Notes: a model not told the origin generated them from the letters alone. Positions 42,631 through 54,480 are shown, numbered from the stretch's first letter. The stretch is DNA of 64,000 nt from Zygnema cylindricum (GCA_037447655.1 JBBHKE010003482.1:1-64000); one strand, 5' to 3'. Made by a program: numbers and translations.

Positions 42631-43479
42631 GTACCTGACCCAATAACTTGTTTCCCCTCCTACAAAACCACGGACTATTTACCATCATCCAAAACAATAA
42701 TTGTCCCAAATCACCATTCAGACATGCCTCTTCTAAAAATCACCTAAATCCACACTACTTACGGTTAACAAACTAACAAGAAAGAGTACCTGATCACAGG
42801 CTCTGCCATTACTCCACTCCCACATATCAATCTGACTTGCACTAATAATGGTTTCCAATTCACAAATCCACACTAATAACAGTTTATGAAACTTTTAGAC
42901 AACTTAATAAGAACAGTACCTGATCCAATGATTTGTTCGTCCCATTGGACCACAGGCTCTACCATCACTCCACTCCCACATAACTAATAATGGTTCCCAA
43001 ATTTACATATCCACACTAATATCAGTTTAAAAAACTTAGAAGAAAGGTACATGATCTGATGATTTGTTCGTCCCATTGGACCACGGGCTCTACCACTACT
43101 TAAACCCTACACAACAACCTGATCCGCACTAAATAATGGTTTCCCAATTCACATATCCACACTAATAACGGTTCAGGAAAATTTTAGGAAACATTTAGAA
43201 AACTTATAAAGAACGGTACCTGAACCGATAATTTGTTCGTCCCATTGGACCACAGGCTCTACCATCACTCCACTCCCACGAATCTAGTAATGGTTCCCAA
43301 TTGAGATATCCACACTAATATCGGTTTAGAAGCCGTAAAAATAATAAGGTACCTGATCAGATGATTTGTTCGTCCCACCACTAAACTCCCACATGACAAC
43401 CTGATCCACACTAATAATAGTTCCCAACTTCACATATCCACACTAATATTGGTTTAGAAAACTTCAAAGAAAATGTACC
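42631..43479 (-). repeat. Seven-unit tandem duplication of an exon end plus its splice donor
   Basis: Units of about 125-170 bp repeat the last codons of aminotransferase exon 10 (VMVEPVVQWDEQIIGS), its GTAC-type donor and adjoining intron. Donor positions on the plus strand: 43474 (native), 43349, 43216, 43047, 42916, 42786, 42631. Copies are partly degraded; the outermost is the weakest. Confidence 0.85.
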
Positions 43480-46400
43480 TGATCCGATGATTTGTTCGTC
43501 CCATTGGACCACGGGCTCTACCATCACTCCACTCCCACATAACATCATTTCCGCGGCATTTCTCGCATCCTCCACTGAAACTTTTCCCATTCGTATTCCC
43601 GACAGTCCAACGGCTCCATGGGAAGACCGTTCCGTTAGGAGATTCTCGGCAAGTTTCATCACTCTTTGCATCGTACAACCAGCCAGAATCTGGAGGAGAG
43701 GGAGAGGGAGAGGGAGAGGGACAGAAAAAATAGGTAAATTGACAGAGGAATAACAAACAATAAAAGAGTCTTAGTAAACTTCAAACTGTTCTATAAATCA
43801 AAATCTGACGCAAAAAAACATGAAGGGATCTCTTACTCACTCTCAACATGCTTTTAATTTTTTTTTGTACAAAAAAAATTAGGGCAAAGAAAATATTTTC
43901 TAATCAATGAAAAAAAGGTCTTCAATAGGGAAAGAGAGAACTCACCGAATCAAATTCAGGTACCAAAAGAACTCCCTCTTTGGATATAAACTGCAATCCC
44001 AAAAAAAAAAAAAACCGTTTTTTTATTTCCAAATATTCCAAACAAATGCAATAAAATCATACGCGATTCTTCTCAAAAACCCATTCGAATGTTAATTGAA
44101 ATACGAAAACGTTTCTAATTGTATTCAAACATTTACTTTTCCAAAAAAACCAAATGCATAATTCACATTAACTATATACATTAATTTGATACATTTTACA
44201 TTGTTATACATTATTACACATTAGTATACATTAGTATACATTAGTATACATTAGTATACATTAGTATACATTAGTATACATTAGTATACATTAGTATACA
44301 TTATTATACATTATTATTCAATATTTTTTGGATATTGAAGGTTTCTCCGAAACCAAAAACTTCTTTCAAGGGAGATTCAAAACGGACATTTGACATTTTT
44401 GGCATTATTTGGCTTTAGTTAAAGGAAAAAACAGGGCATTTAAACATTCGGGTAAATATTCTAAATATGTACATATAAAACTTATTATACAAAAAAAACA
44501 GACGAAAAAGTCAAGTCAAGTAAAGTTTCTTTGTAACTTAGAAAAATAACTTCTATAGAAAATAACTACTTATGTGAAAAATGTTGTAATGAGGCAGCTG
44601 GTGTCAGAGAAGAAGTAGAAGAAGCACCAACAGTTGCCATAATAATAACACTAATAATAACACAGACACACAGTAGGAAACTCTCACGATAAACCCACAG
44701 ACTGCTAACTTCACAATGAAGTCTCAAGCAAACCAGACACACCGTAGGTCTGCGAATTTGCCAAAGTAAAGACAATAACACAAGGAACCCACATGCAGAA
44801 TTTCAACATGTTCTACCAAAAGATCACAATGATCTTTACAATTGATAAACCCCAAAAACTGCTTCACAGTTTTTGCATACAAGGAATTTCCACCTACAAA
44901 AGTAATCTAAGTCCTATATATATAAGTGAGTCTACTAGAACCCTAAACCCTTATCAGACGGAAATATTTACATCAAACTTTAATCTAACTGCCGCCAAAA
45001 TGATAAGTACCTGAAATGAGTGCCACCAAAATGATAAGTACCTGAAATGAGTGCGCAGTCAATATTTCACTTCCAAAATGACAGCTGAATCTGTCCGCCG
45101 TCTCATAGGCTTACACGTGTCCCTGGAGTGTACCAAGCCTGCGTACTCCTTTCGGAGTTACATACCACACTAACACATGTCTACTATAATTCACTCTGTA
45201 CACAAAAGTGACTAAGTCTTGAATCTCTTTCTCGCATACTAGATATAGAGAGGACTAAAGGTTTCCAAAACAACAAAAAATAACTTATGTAATTAATAAC
45301 TCATGTAAAAAATAACTTACAGCACAATTCATACTTTGTCCTTCTCCGATAAATCCATTTTGGTCGAGCCAAATTCCTGCAGCTGCCCCATTCTGCCCGA
45401 AAAAAAAAAACAGAAAAAGCGGTTTTTTCTTAGCCAAAAAAAGGTTTCAAACATTGAAGACTCACTCAAAAACTCAGTTCTCTCAATAAAGATTCCAAAA
45501 ATTCAAAATAGTTCTATGTAAAACGAGCCCAGGAACAAAAATAGTTTTGAACTCCAGCTGATATATGTGTAAAATAAACATTTGGAAATGATAAACATTT
45601 TTTTATCGGTTATGAAATGAATGGAATCCCAATCATTTTCTAAACACAGATGCGAACAAAAAAATTCTACGGGAATGCGAATCATTTGAGATCCTAAAGT
45701 TTGTAAATTATTCTTTAAAAAAAGGACAAAGGACTTGATTGAAATTGATAATTTTACAAATGAAAACTGGAATCAACTGTAAACCATTTTAATTTTTGGT
45801 GTCTTTAGAAAACCTGACAAAACATATCAAATTTACAAATATTAAGTAGACTATTAAAATATCAGGCATTACTATTTTGTGGGTTGAGTGTCCCTCCCCC
45901 CTCCTCCTCCCTCCCCTCTTCTAAAACAATGAGTTTTACAAAAAAATGGGTTTTACGGTCTTTACCTGTTCTGCCTCCCACAAAACTAGGGGGAGATAGT
46001 TACACTTTGAGTAGCAAATTGGTCGGATCCGGACGTCGAGGTCATCTGATCAAATCTTTTTTTTTCTTTTTAGGGAAAGAAAGAGGGAGAGGAGAGGGGA
46101 TGGGAGAGGAGAGCTGAGCGAAGGGACATAGAAAGGGAAAGGAAGAGTGCAGGAGAAGGGGAGAGGCTAGCCAGAGGGACATAGAAAGGGGAAAATTTTT
46201 AGCATTTCAGTTGAGACTCTACTGCTTTCAATGGTCGGCTCTAATGTCTTCCCTCCAATCGCCATCACATAAAAAGTTGATTTTTGACACCTAATCCAAA
46301 ATCCGGTCACCAAAAAAGGGAAGAAAAAAAAAACTTGAAATTAGGTGTTCTTTCGATTGAATCTTCTCTTATGGTCAAACTTTTTTTTTTTTGTTTAGTG

Positions 46401-49400
46401 CTTACAACTTTCTTTCCAAAATTACAAACATTTTGTCATTATAGCTCGCTACAATTCCATACAATTTCATACATTACCATAAATTTCCGTACAATTCCAT
46501 ACAATTCCGTTCAATTTCATACAATTCCATACAGTTCCATACAGTTCCATACGATTCCGTACAATTCCACTAGGCTCCATTCGAATGACTCAAACAGATA
46601 GTATTCCTTTCAATACCTTTCCACTAATTTAGTGCCAGGAGACGTGGCAGATTATGGTCCACGTCCTTAAATAGTGTAGTTTATTCTATTCAAGGTATTA
46701 ATGTCAAAATTTTGGGGTGCCGATATAGAGTTCATAACGCTAATAACGATGCGCGGTGTAGTCTCCATTCGAATGACTCAAACAGATAGTATTCCTTTCA
46801 ATACCTTTCCACTTCGTTCTACGTTTCTTTTTCACTTTTCCAAACATTGTTTGACAACAAAAGTGAAAAGAGACTTCAATCATTTGTTTTCTAGCAGTTT
46901 TTGTTTTCCCTTCTTTAGTTCTTATATTGTAGTAGTTTAACAAACAGCATTTGTCATTATAAAATAACGAAGTTTCCTCATCCTATAATTTCTAGCAAAA
47001 TAATTGTTGTCTTGTTTACTGAACACAATTTTCTCTCCGATTTGTAAAAAAAATGCTTGAGATTATTGAGTAAACAGGCAATGGTACAGAAACATCCAAA
47101 ACCCGCCATAAAATGAATCTATTGTCCCACCATATTTAGTATGGAACTGCATAATAGTATTCATGATAACATCAACAATAGTTTGCAATTCATAAGGAGC
47201 CGTGACCGAAGCCTGTGATCAACAAATGTTTTCGGTTTTTAACCATTCTACACTATTATTTGTGTTGTTGTAAAAATATACGTTATTTTATATTATTGTC
47301 GTCCAAACTGAATTACGTGCAGCTCAATTACGTGTCAAAAATATTTGAATCTTAATATTATTGCTGTCTATACTGAATTATGAATGGTTCTCAAAATATC
47401 TGTAACTTATAAAATTTTAGTCCATACTAAATTTTATTTGGTTGTCACCCACATTCATAACTTAGATTATTGAGTTCAACACTAAAATATGTGTAGTTGT
47501 CAAAAATACCCATTAACTTAGTAATTTGCGGTCCATAATAACTGATTACAGTGAACGGCATTGTACATGTAATGGTTAAAGAAAAAAAAATGACTCACTC
47601 TTTGAGAGAGAGAGAGAATCCTCCTGGTCCGGCTGAGAGCCAGAAACGCATGTGACCTCTTGTCACACCACTAACTGCCAAAAACAGACCTCCCAGAGCA
47701 TCAGAACCACATATATTTTTTAAAGTTTTCTTAACATTTCTGGGTTAGCTTTTAGAAGGGGACGGATAAGTATAAGACTCGCCTACATGAGGAAAGGGAG
47801 AGGGAGAGGGAGAGGAAGAGAGAGAGAAGGGCGTGGGTGAGGTCGAGGGAGAGGGAGAGGGACAGGGGAAGAAGAGATTTTCACAATGTCCACTATGATT
47901 AAAAAAAAGAAAGAGTAGAACTAGTGTGTGTTAGACTATCCAATAGGCCGATCAACCAAAAGTCTATCATAACCAAAAAAAACCACAAACAAACAAACAA
48001 AATTAAAACACAAAGGAACTTATGATGACCAATGAGAAGACATAAAACCCTTAGAAACAACAAACAATTTACCTTTTGCAGTTTCGAGAATGATGTTTCG
48101 AAGCTCTTCGCGAGAAAATGGAGGAACTATTTTTGCCTTCGAAGCTGATCTCAAAAATCGGTCAAGATGAGGCTCCAGCTCATACATATACCTATATTTG
48201 TGCCCCATTTTTGGCAAATAAAAACATTTTTAGGCAAAACAACAACAATTAAGGGGAACAACATACAATGAAAAGAAAAAGACAAACAAACAAACAAACG
48301 AAACTCTTAAAGTAATGCAAAAATACGAACCCAATTTCCCAAAACCTCAAAAATTTCCTTGTTCTACAGTATCTTGCATCTACAAACATGATTTTCTATC
48401 ACAACATAAGAGAATAAAACCTAAGAAAAAAATTATCTTCTCCCTCCACCCTCTTTTCCCAGTCCATAATAATGGTAATAGCTTCTCCCTCCACCCTATT
48501 TTCCCAGTCCGTAATGGTAATAGTATCACTTACCCACCCTTTAAAAAATTGTCTTCTCACTCCACCCTCTTTTCCCAGTCCATAACATGGTAATCGTATC
48601 GCTTACCCACCCTTCCCAAATGAGTGCCGTGTCAAAAACCCCATGGCCTCGGTGCACCATGTGGTCGTCCATGGGCACCACCATGGCCGCGGGCTCCCGA
48701 GTGATGCCTCCCACGAGACTCGAGAAGAACGCCTTGTAGGAGGAACTGTTTCCATGCGGCCGCGCAGACAGTTGGCTGTAAACCTGCACGGAACAAGAAC
48801 AAGGAGAGGGAAGGGAGGGTGAGGGAAGGAGGAAGGAGGATGAGAGCCTGCATGCAATAAGGAGGAGAGGAGGATTGAAGGAAGACAGATAGGGAGGGAG
48901 GATAGGGATGATTGGAGGAGGATATGAGGGGAGACAGTTTGCCTGTAAACCTGCGCAACGAGAAAAAAGGAGGAGAGGAGGAGAGGAGGCTTTCTTCCTA
49001 CATCCTTTTACAAGCCTACGTTTTTACCTTCTTGAAGCCTTTTCCCACCTCTTCCTCTACCCCATTTTCTTTACTCCTTTCTTCTTCCCCTACCCCATTT
49101 TCCCTACTCCTTCCCTCGAGTTTTTTGTGAACAATGTATGTAGTTGGAATCCCAATGATTTCAATACTGACAAAATGTTTGGCAAAGGGACAATTTACAT
49201 AGTCCAAATAAAGTTAAATAAAAATTAGTACCACGAAGAAAAATGTTAGAGATTCACGCAGAGAAACAGAGAGAGATGAGAGAGGAGAAGAGTTGAGGAG
49301 GGAGGGAGCGAGGGAGGGAGGGAGTAGGGCTGAGTTGAGTTGGAGTTTCATGAGTTTCATGTTGTTTGTGTTTTCATGAGGAGAAATGCTAAAGCTGAGT

Positions 49401-50770
49401 CAAATTAGTGTTACAAGGAAAAGTGGTAAAGTTGAAACAAAATAAGTATTATGAGGCGAAATGCTGAAGTTGAGGAGATAGTATTATGAGTAGAAATGCT
49501 AAAGTTGAATAGCAATTAGTGTTGAGGAAAAACATTAAAGTTAAATCAAAATTAGTGTTATGTGGAGAAATGCTTTAGTTGAATAATTAGTATTATAAGG
49601 GGAAATGTTAAAGTTGAATAAACAGTATTAGAAGAAAAATGCTAAAGTTGAGTGGAAATTAGTGTTATGAGGAGACATGATAAAGTTGAGTCAAAGTTAG
49701 TGATACGAGGAGAAATGTTAAAATTGAAATATAATTAGTATTATGATGCTAAAGTTGAGTCAAGATGAATAATATGAAGCAAAATGTCAAAGTCGAACCA
49801 AACTTAGTAAAGTTGAGCCAAAATTAGTGCTAGGAGAAGAAATACTAAAGTTGAGCAACAACTAGTATTATGAAGGGAAAGGCTAAAGCAGAGTCAAAAG
49901 TAGTGTTATGAGGAGAAATGCTAAAAGTTGAGTCAAAATCAGTTTTTTTTGAAACCAGAAATAATTTTCTAGCCACTGGTAATTTTTTAAGCGGGATAAC
50001 TGCGAGGGTTACTACCACATTATCTGTCAATTATTTGTCTCTAGTGATTTTTTTAGTGAATAAGGGCCAGTGTTAAGATAAGTTTGTTTTTAACAAAACA
50101 TGAATTTTGATGAGTAAGGATAAACAGAAAATTGGTACATTTTGACTAACCTCATTGGCCGAAAGGACCCGGAATACTGGCAGGGGGAAACGACCAATGG
50201 CTGTGTGACAGGTGGCGTCGCCGTTGCTGAAACAATATTTTTTTTAGGGTTAAGTCAGTTTTTCATGAGATGAGAAGAGAGGAGGAGGAGGAGGACGAGG
50301 AGGAGGAGGAGAGAGGAGGAAGAGGAGGAGGAGGAGAAGGAGAAGGAGGAGGAGGGAAGAGGAGGAGGAAGAGGAGGAGGAAGAAGAGGAGGAGTAGGAG
50401 GAGGAGGAGGAGGAAGAAAAGGAGGAGAGGATTTGACTTACAACTTTTAGGTCATTTCAAGATTAAGCTAGTTTCCAAGAGATGAAAGGTTTTGAATTTC
50501 ATTAAGATTATTGAAACGTACGATTTGATTAGGGTTTCGCACTTTTTCACATTTTTCCAAACAGTGAGTTTTATTTAAAAAGTGACAAAAAAACCACTGC
50601 AAAAAAAGACAAATGAAATCACCTTTTGTCAAAAACCGACAACGGTCCGTACATTTCCGTGAAACGGGGAGTGCCGATTTCCTGAAGTTATTGAAAGGAA
50701 TCGTACGAATAGAAAGAAGAATGTTCGTCGAATATTCGTTAACAAGGAGTCCCTGACTAAGGGAAGCCAT
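43479..50770 (-). CDS. Class IV PLP-dependent aminotransferase (D-amino-acid/branched-chain-like), 10 exons, last exon not found
   Basis: Exons: 50770-50637 (tentative), 50226-50151, 48783-48611, 48191-48073, 47674-47599, 46290-46223, 46045-45966, 45392-45321, 43990-43946, 43689-43479. Exons 2-10 join in phase. Landmarks: GGITREPAAMVVPMDDHMVH, RGHGVFDTALIWEG, YMYELEPHLDRFLRSASKAK, GHMRFWLSAGPGGF, SKCNYLPLVLWEAEQ (PLP-lysine region), GIWLDQNGFIGEGQSMN, ILAGCTMQRVMKLAE, AEMMLCGSGVMVEPVVQWDE. These match plant class IV enzymes of the D-amino-acid aminotransferase-like group. Exon 1 reads MASLSQGLLVNEYSTN, resembling a transit peptide (an upstream in-frame ATG is at 50791). It needs a weak GTTTTT donor to join exon 2 in phase; the better donor after 50623 does not. 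About 40 C-terminal residues expected after IIGS are missing. Confidence 0.85.
44185..44322 (+). repeat. 10-bp minisatellite TATACATTAG in an aminotransferase intron
   Basis: About twelve near-perfect 10-bp copies in the intron between exons 8 and 9. Confidence 0.93.
44582..45275 (-). mobile_element. Solo LTR, minus orientation, 694 bp, inside an aminotransferase intron
   Basis: Reverse-oriented homologue of 41758-42467. It reads TGTTGTAATGAG at the left and CCAAAACAACA at the right, flanked both sides by AAAAA, a possible 5-bp target duplication though low in complexity. It shares the LTR's orientation with the host gene and lies between exons 8 and 9. Confidence 0.82.
46440..46572 (+). repeat. 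10-bp minisatellite ACAATTCCAT (variants) in an aminotransferase intron
   Basis: About twelve degenerate 10-bp units (ACA(A/G)TTCCAT, ACAATTTCAT). It is followed by a truncated MITE-family end near 46735-46760 (CTAATAACGATGCGCGG). Confidence 0.88.
47785..47866 (+). repeat. GGGAGA purine tract in an aminotransferase intron
   Basis: GGGAGAGGGAGA-type units, the same motif as at 41708 and 43696. Confidence 0.8.
49380..49935 (+). repeat. Degenerate ~38-bp minisatellite in an aminotransferase intron
   Basis: About fourteen units with the core AAAGTTGAGTCAAAATTAGT and GAGGAGAAATGCT. It lies between exons 2 and 3. Confidence 0.88.
50268..50432 (+). repeat. (GGA)n trinucleotide-like tract
   Basis: GAGGAGGAGG units, 42 bp 5' (transcript sense) of aminotransferase exon 2. 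Read by the gene as CTC/TCC it could extend the polypyrimidine tract before the acceptor. Confidence 0.9.
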
Positions 50771-50964
50771 GGCGGGAGTTATTGTTTTCAAGCAGAAAAG
50801 AAAGCATGCAAATAGGGAGACAAGTCAATCACTTCATCCACCTCTTTATGCTGAAAGCCGTATTTAAATTACAATTTAACGTGCGGTTATACACGGAAAT
50901 CGTATTATAATCAGCTTTTGGACGCGCGCTTTTACAGTTTCTACGATATAGTTCTACGATATAT

Positions 50965-51603
50965 GCGTGGTTCACACTTGAAAAATGGGGAAAAACGGTA
51001 ATGGTATGAAAACGGTACTTTTTTTTGCCCGCCGTGAACTGTCACGTGACGCTAGCCTACGTCAACTACTGTAGCGTGTCGTGATTTGAGCCACTTGTCC
51101 GTACGAAAAGTAAACGCTTTGCGTACATGATATGTACGAAGCCTTCCAAACCAAAATGTACTGCCACGCATGCGTCGTTTGTACAGACCGAAAACAACCG
51201 CGAAGGAACTTAGAACACTCTTTTTTTTCGTTTTTTCCATCGGTGTTTTTTTTTTTTTTACATTACGTGTTCTCTTATCTGATTGGTCCTCTAGCTTTTC
51301 ATAAGTTTGCGACGGAATGAATTCTTGTACGGTTCACGTCCGTGTGCTTCGTTTTCGTAATTCTTCAAAAACGAAAAAGTGCATTCCGAACATGATGTCC
51401 GATGGCGGGCGGCAGTTGCCGTTTCCAGCTGTCGAGTTTTGACGCATAGAACTGCGTCTTTTGTCCGCCGCTACGCTCCAAAACGGTCAAACCAACTGCC
51501 CCAACCGTCACCGCCGCGTTTTTTGTCATTTTTTTTGAAATTTGGCGTACGGATCTCAAAATTTATGACATCCGATTCCCCATTTTTCAAGTGTGAACCA
51601 CGC
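50965..51603. mobile_element. Inverted-repeat element, 639 bp, with perfect 28-bp TIRs
   Basis: Left end GCGTGGTTCACACTTGAAAA (continuing TGGGGAA) and an exact reverse complement at 51576-51603. Short open frames inside have no recognisable product. No clear target duplication was found. It lies directly upstream of the aminotransferase gene. Confidence 0.8.
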
Positions 51604-52135
51604 AAGTGACTGTTGTGGTTGCGCACAATCAATTACGTCATTTTGTCAAAATTTGTACGTTTGAAGTACATATTGGTACAAAGTCCGCTGAGTGCCAAAT
51701 TTTGGTCAATCGGTTGGACAACTTTGACTTTCAAAATACTGTTTCAACCGCTTAAAAGTTGTCGCTCTTGCGGACGTCGACCGTCATAATAAAATTAGCA
51801 GTTCACACGGCCGGCGAACGTTTACGGTAACAAAACTGCGGCGACCACATGTGAATATATGTGTTGCAGACAGTCACTTTTTGTCGTTACGTGAACTCCC
51901 ACGGTGAGAGCACTTATAAGAGTCATTACGCTAAAAGCGATTCACGGTGTACGGTAGCAGCGTCACCGTGACGTGACAGTACATTTAGGGTTTGGCAATT
52001 TCGCATGTCTCGCCACCTGCGCACTGAAACCCCGTGATCGTACGGCACAGCAAACTGTACGGATGACATGATGCGCCTGTCTTTGCTGCGCCACGTGGCG
52101 GGCTCAGCGACTCACGCACCTGCTCGCGTGAGGCT

Positions 52136-52366
52136 CTCTCTCTCTCCCTCTCCCCTCTCCCCTCTCCCCTCTCCCTCTCCCCCTCTCCCCTCTCCCTCTC
52201 CCACTCCCTCTCCCCTCTCCCTCTCCCCTCTCCTCCCTCTCCCCTCTCCCTCCCCTCTCCCCCCCTCTCCCCCTCTCCCCTCTCCCCTCTCCCCTCTCCC
52301 CCTCTCCCTCTCCCCTCTCCCTCTCCCCTCTCCCCTCTCCCCTCTCCCCTCTCCCCTCTCCCTCAG
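52136..52366 (+). repeat. (CTCTCCC)n polypyrimidine tract
   Basis: Near-pure C/T with CCCCTCTC units. Open frames across it are compositional. Confidence 0.95.
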
Positions 52367-52660
52367 GTCAACGTTGAAAGCCAGCGGCGTTTGGTTGTAC
52401 GGACGGACGTACGGAACGAGTGCAAGATGTACGGAAGGTAGCAGAGGCAGAGCATGTCCGACAAATGAGCTGACGACTGCCACGTGGGCCAATGGGGGGT
52501 GCAGGGAGGAGGATGCGGATGTCTGGACGCTGCCACGTGGCAGATAGCAAGGAGGAGGTTCGCGTATGAAGGTGGGCATGGGGACACGTGGCACGCCCCA
52601 ACTGAGAGGGGAGAGGGAGGGGGGGGGGGGTAGAGGGATAAACAAGTAGTGCTGCTTTAC
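52367..52660. promoter_or_regulatory. G-box-rich island between two polypyrimidine tracts
   Basis: GC-rich unique sequence with CACGTG at 52481, 52534 and 52585 (a fourth at 52092 precedes the first tract), each in GCCACGTGG-like context, plus clustered GTACGG motifs. It may be a regulatory island or promoter, but no transcript start can be assigned. Confidence 0.35.
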
Positions 52661-52679
52661 ACAAAAAGTCGGTCTTCTC

Positions 52680-54060
52680 CTTCTCTCCCCCCTCCCCCCC
52701 CCCTTTTCCCCTCTCCTTCTCTTTCCCTCTACCTATCTCACTCTTCCCAAACCCCACTCTTCCCCTCTCTCCCTTTCCCCCTCTCACCCTCTCTCCCACT
52801 CCCCCCCTCCCCCACTGCCCTCCTCCCCCTCTCTCCCTCTCTCCCTTTCCCTCTCCCTCTCCCTCTCCCTCCCCCTCCCTCTCCCTCCCTCTCCCTTCCC
52901 CTCCCCTGCTCTCCCACCACTTTTTCCCTCTCCCTCTCACTCCCCCTTCACTCCCCCCTCCCCCTCTCCCTCCCCCCTCTCCCTCTCCCTCTTTCTCTTC
53001 CCTTCCTCTCCCTTTTCCCTTCCTCTCCCCTCTCTCTCCCTCTTTCTCTCTCTCCGTTTCTCTCCTCTCCATTTCCCTCTCGGTCTCCCTCTCCCTCACC
53101 CCCCTCTCCCTCTCTCACCCCTTCTCTCCCACTCCCTCTCCCTCTCTCTCCCTCTCCTTTCCCTTCTCTCCCTCTTCCGCTTCCTTTCCCTCTCCCTCTC
53201 CCTTTCCCTCTCCCTTCCCCTCCCCTGGTGCCCCTCCCCCTTCTCCCGCTCCCCCCTCCTCCCTCTCACTGTCTCTCCCCCTCCCTCTTCCTCTCCTCTC
53301 CCTCTTCCTCCCCTTCTCCCTCTCCTCTGTCTGCCTCTCCCTCTCCCTTTCCCTCCCCTCCCTCTCCCTCTCCTCCCCTCCCTCCCTCTCACACTCCCTC
53401 TCCCTGTCCCTCCTCTCCCTCTCTCCCCTCTCCCCTCCTGCCTCTCCTTCGCCATCCCCTTCTCCTCCTCTTCCTCTCCGTCTCCCTCTCTCCCTCCCTC
53501 TCCCTTTCCCTCTCCCTCTCCTTCCCTCTCCCTCTCCCTCTCCCTCTCCTTCTCTCTCCCCTCTCCCTCTCCTTCCCTCTCCCTCTCCCTCTCCCTCTCC
53601 TTCCCTCTCCCTCTCCCTCTCCTTCCCTCTCCCTCTCCCTGTCCCTTCTCTCCCTCTCTTCCCTTCTCCCCCCCTCTGCCTCTCCTTCGCCATCCCCTTC
53701 TCCTCCTCTTCCTCTCCGTCTCCCCTCTCTCCCTCCCTCTCCCTCCTTCCCTCTCCCTCTCCTTCCCTCTCCCTCTCCCTCTCCCTCTCCTTCTCTCTCC
53801 CTCTCCCTCTCCTTCCCTCTCCCTCTCCCTCTCCCTCTCCTTCCCTCTCCCTCTCCCTCTCCTTCCCCTCTCCCTCTCCCTGTCCCTTCTCTCCCCTCTC
53901 TTCCCTTCTCCCCCTCTGCCTCTCCTTCGCCATCCCCTTCTTCTCCTCTTCCTCTCCGTCTCCCTCTCTCCCTCCCTCTCCCTTTCCCTCTCCCTCTCCT
54001 TCCCTCTCCCTCTCCCTCTCCCTGTCCTTCTCCATCCCCTTCTCCCTCAGTCCCCCTCCA
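52680..54060 (+). repeat. 1.4-kb polypyrimidine tract (CTCCCT)n with higher-order repeats
   Basis: Almost only C and T. Inside it, a segment of about 230-240 bp beginning CTTCGCCATCCCCTTCTCC recurs at about 53448, 53686 and 53925, showing higher-order duplication. The 477-codon frame and its complement are artefacts of composition. Confidence 0.95.
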
Positions 54061-54359
54061 TCTCCGCCTCCCTTGTCGTTAAGTTCCATTGCGTTCTCTT
54101 CTGTCCTGAACTTTTCTCTCTCATTCTGTTGTGTTCTCATCCCTTCCCTTCCCTTCCCTTCCCTTCCCTTCCGTTCCGTTCCGTTTTGTCCCTCTCCTTT
54201 TTGTTCTGTCCATAGAGGTTTCTTTCGTACCGATTTTGACTTTTTTACGAAAATGCGTTATTTTTTTAGTTTTTGAACTTTTCGTGAAATTTGTATACTT
54301 TCGTGTACGGATAAGATGTACAAAAATTTCAAAAAGAGGGTTGAAAGTACGCCGTGAAT

Positions 54360-54480
54360 TGCTAGTAGTGTGAAGAAGTAATAAGTGTAAAGAAACAATT
54401 AGTGTTATTTAACTCTATTTTGGGTTCAACGGTCTAACGTCAACACTAATTAACGCTAATATTATACACCTAACTGTTAT
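54360..54480. repeat. Fragment of the TTAGTGTT MITE-like family
   Basis: Contains TAGTGTTATTTAACTC and CACTAATTAACGCTAAT, the recurrent internal pattern of the family, without recognisable TIRs. Confidence 0.4.

Noticed and set aside
47070-47215. Minus-strand frame ASVTAPYELQTIVDVIMNTI as an aminotransferase exon
   Set aside because: Out of phase with exon 5 and unlike the family; exon 6 at 46290-46223 fits both.
52368-54140. Open frames of 477, 341 and 243 codons
   Set aside because: Polypyrimidine/polypurine composition leaves few stops; no protein-like sequence.
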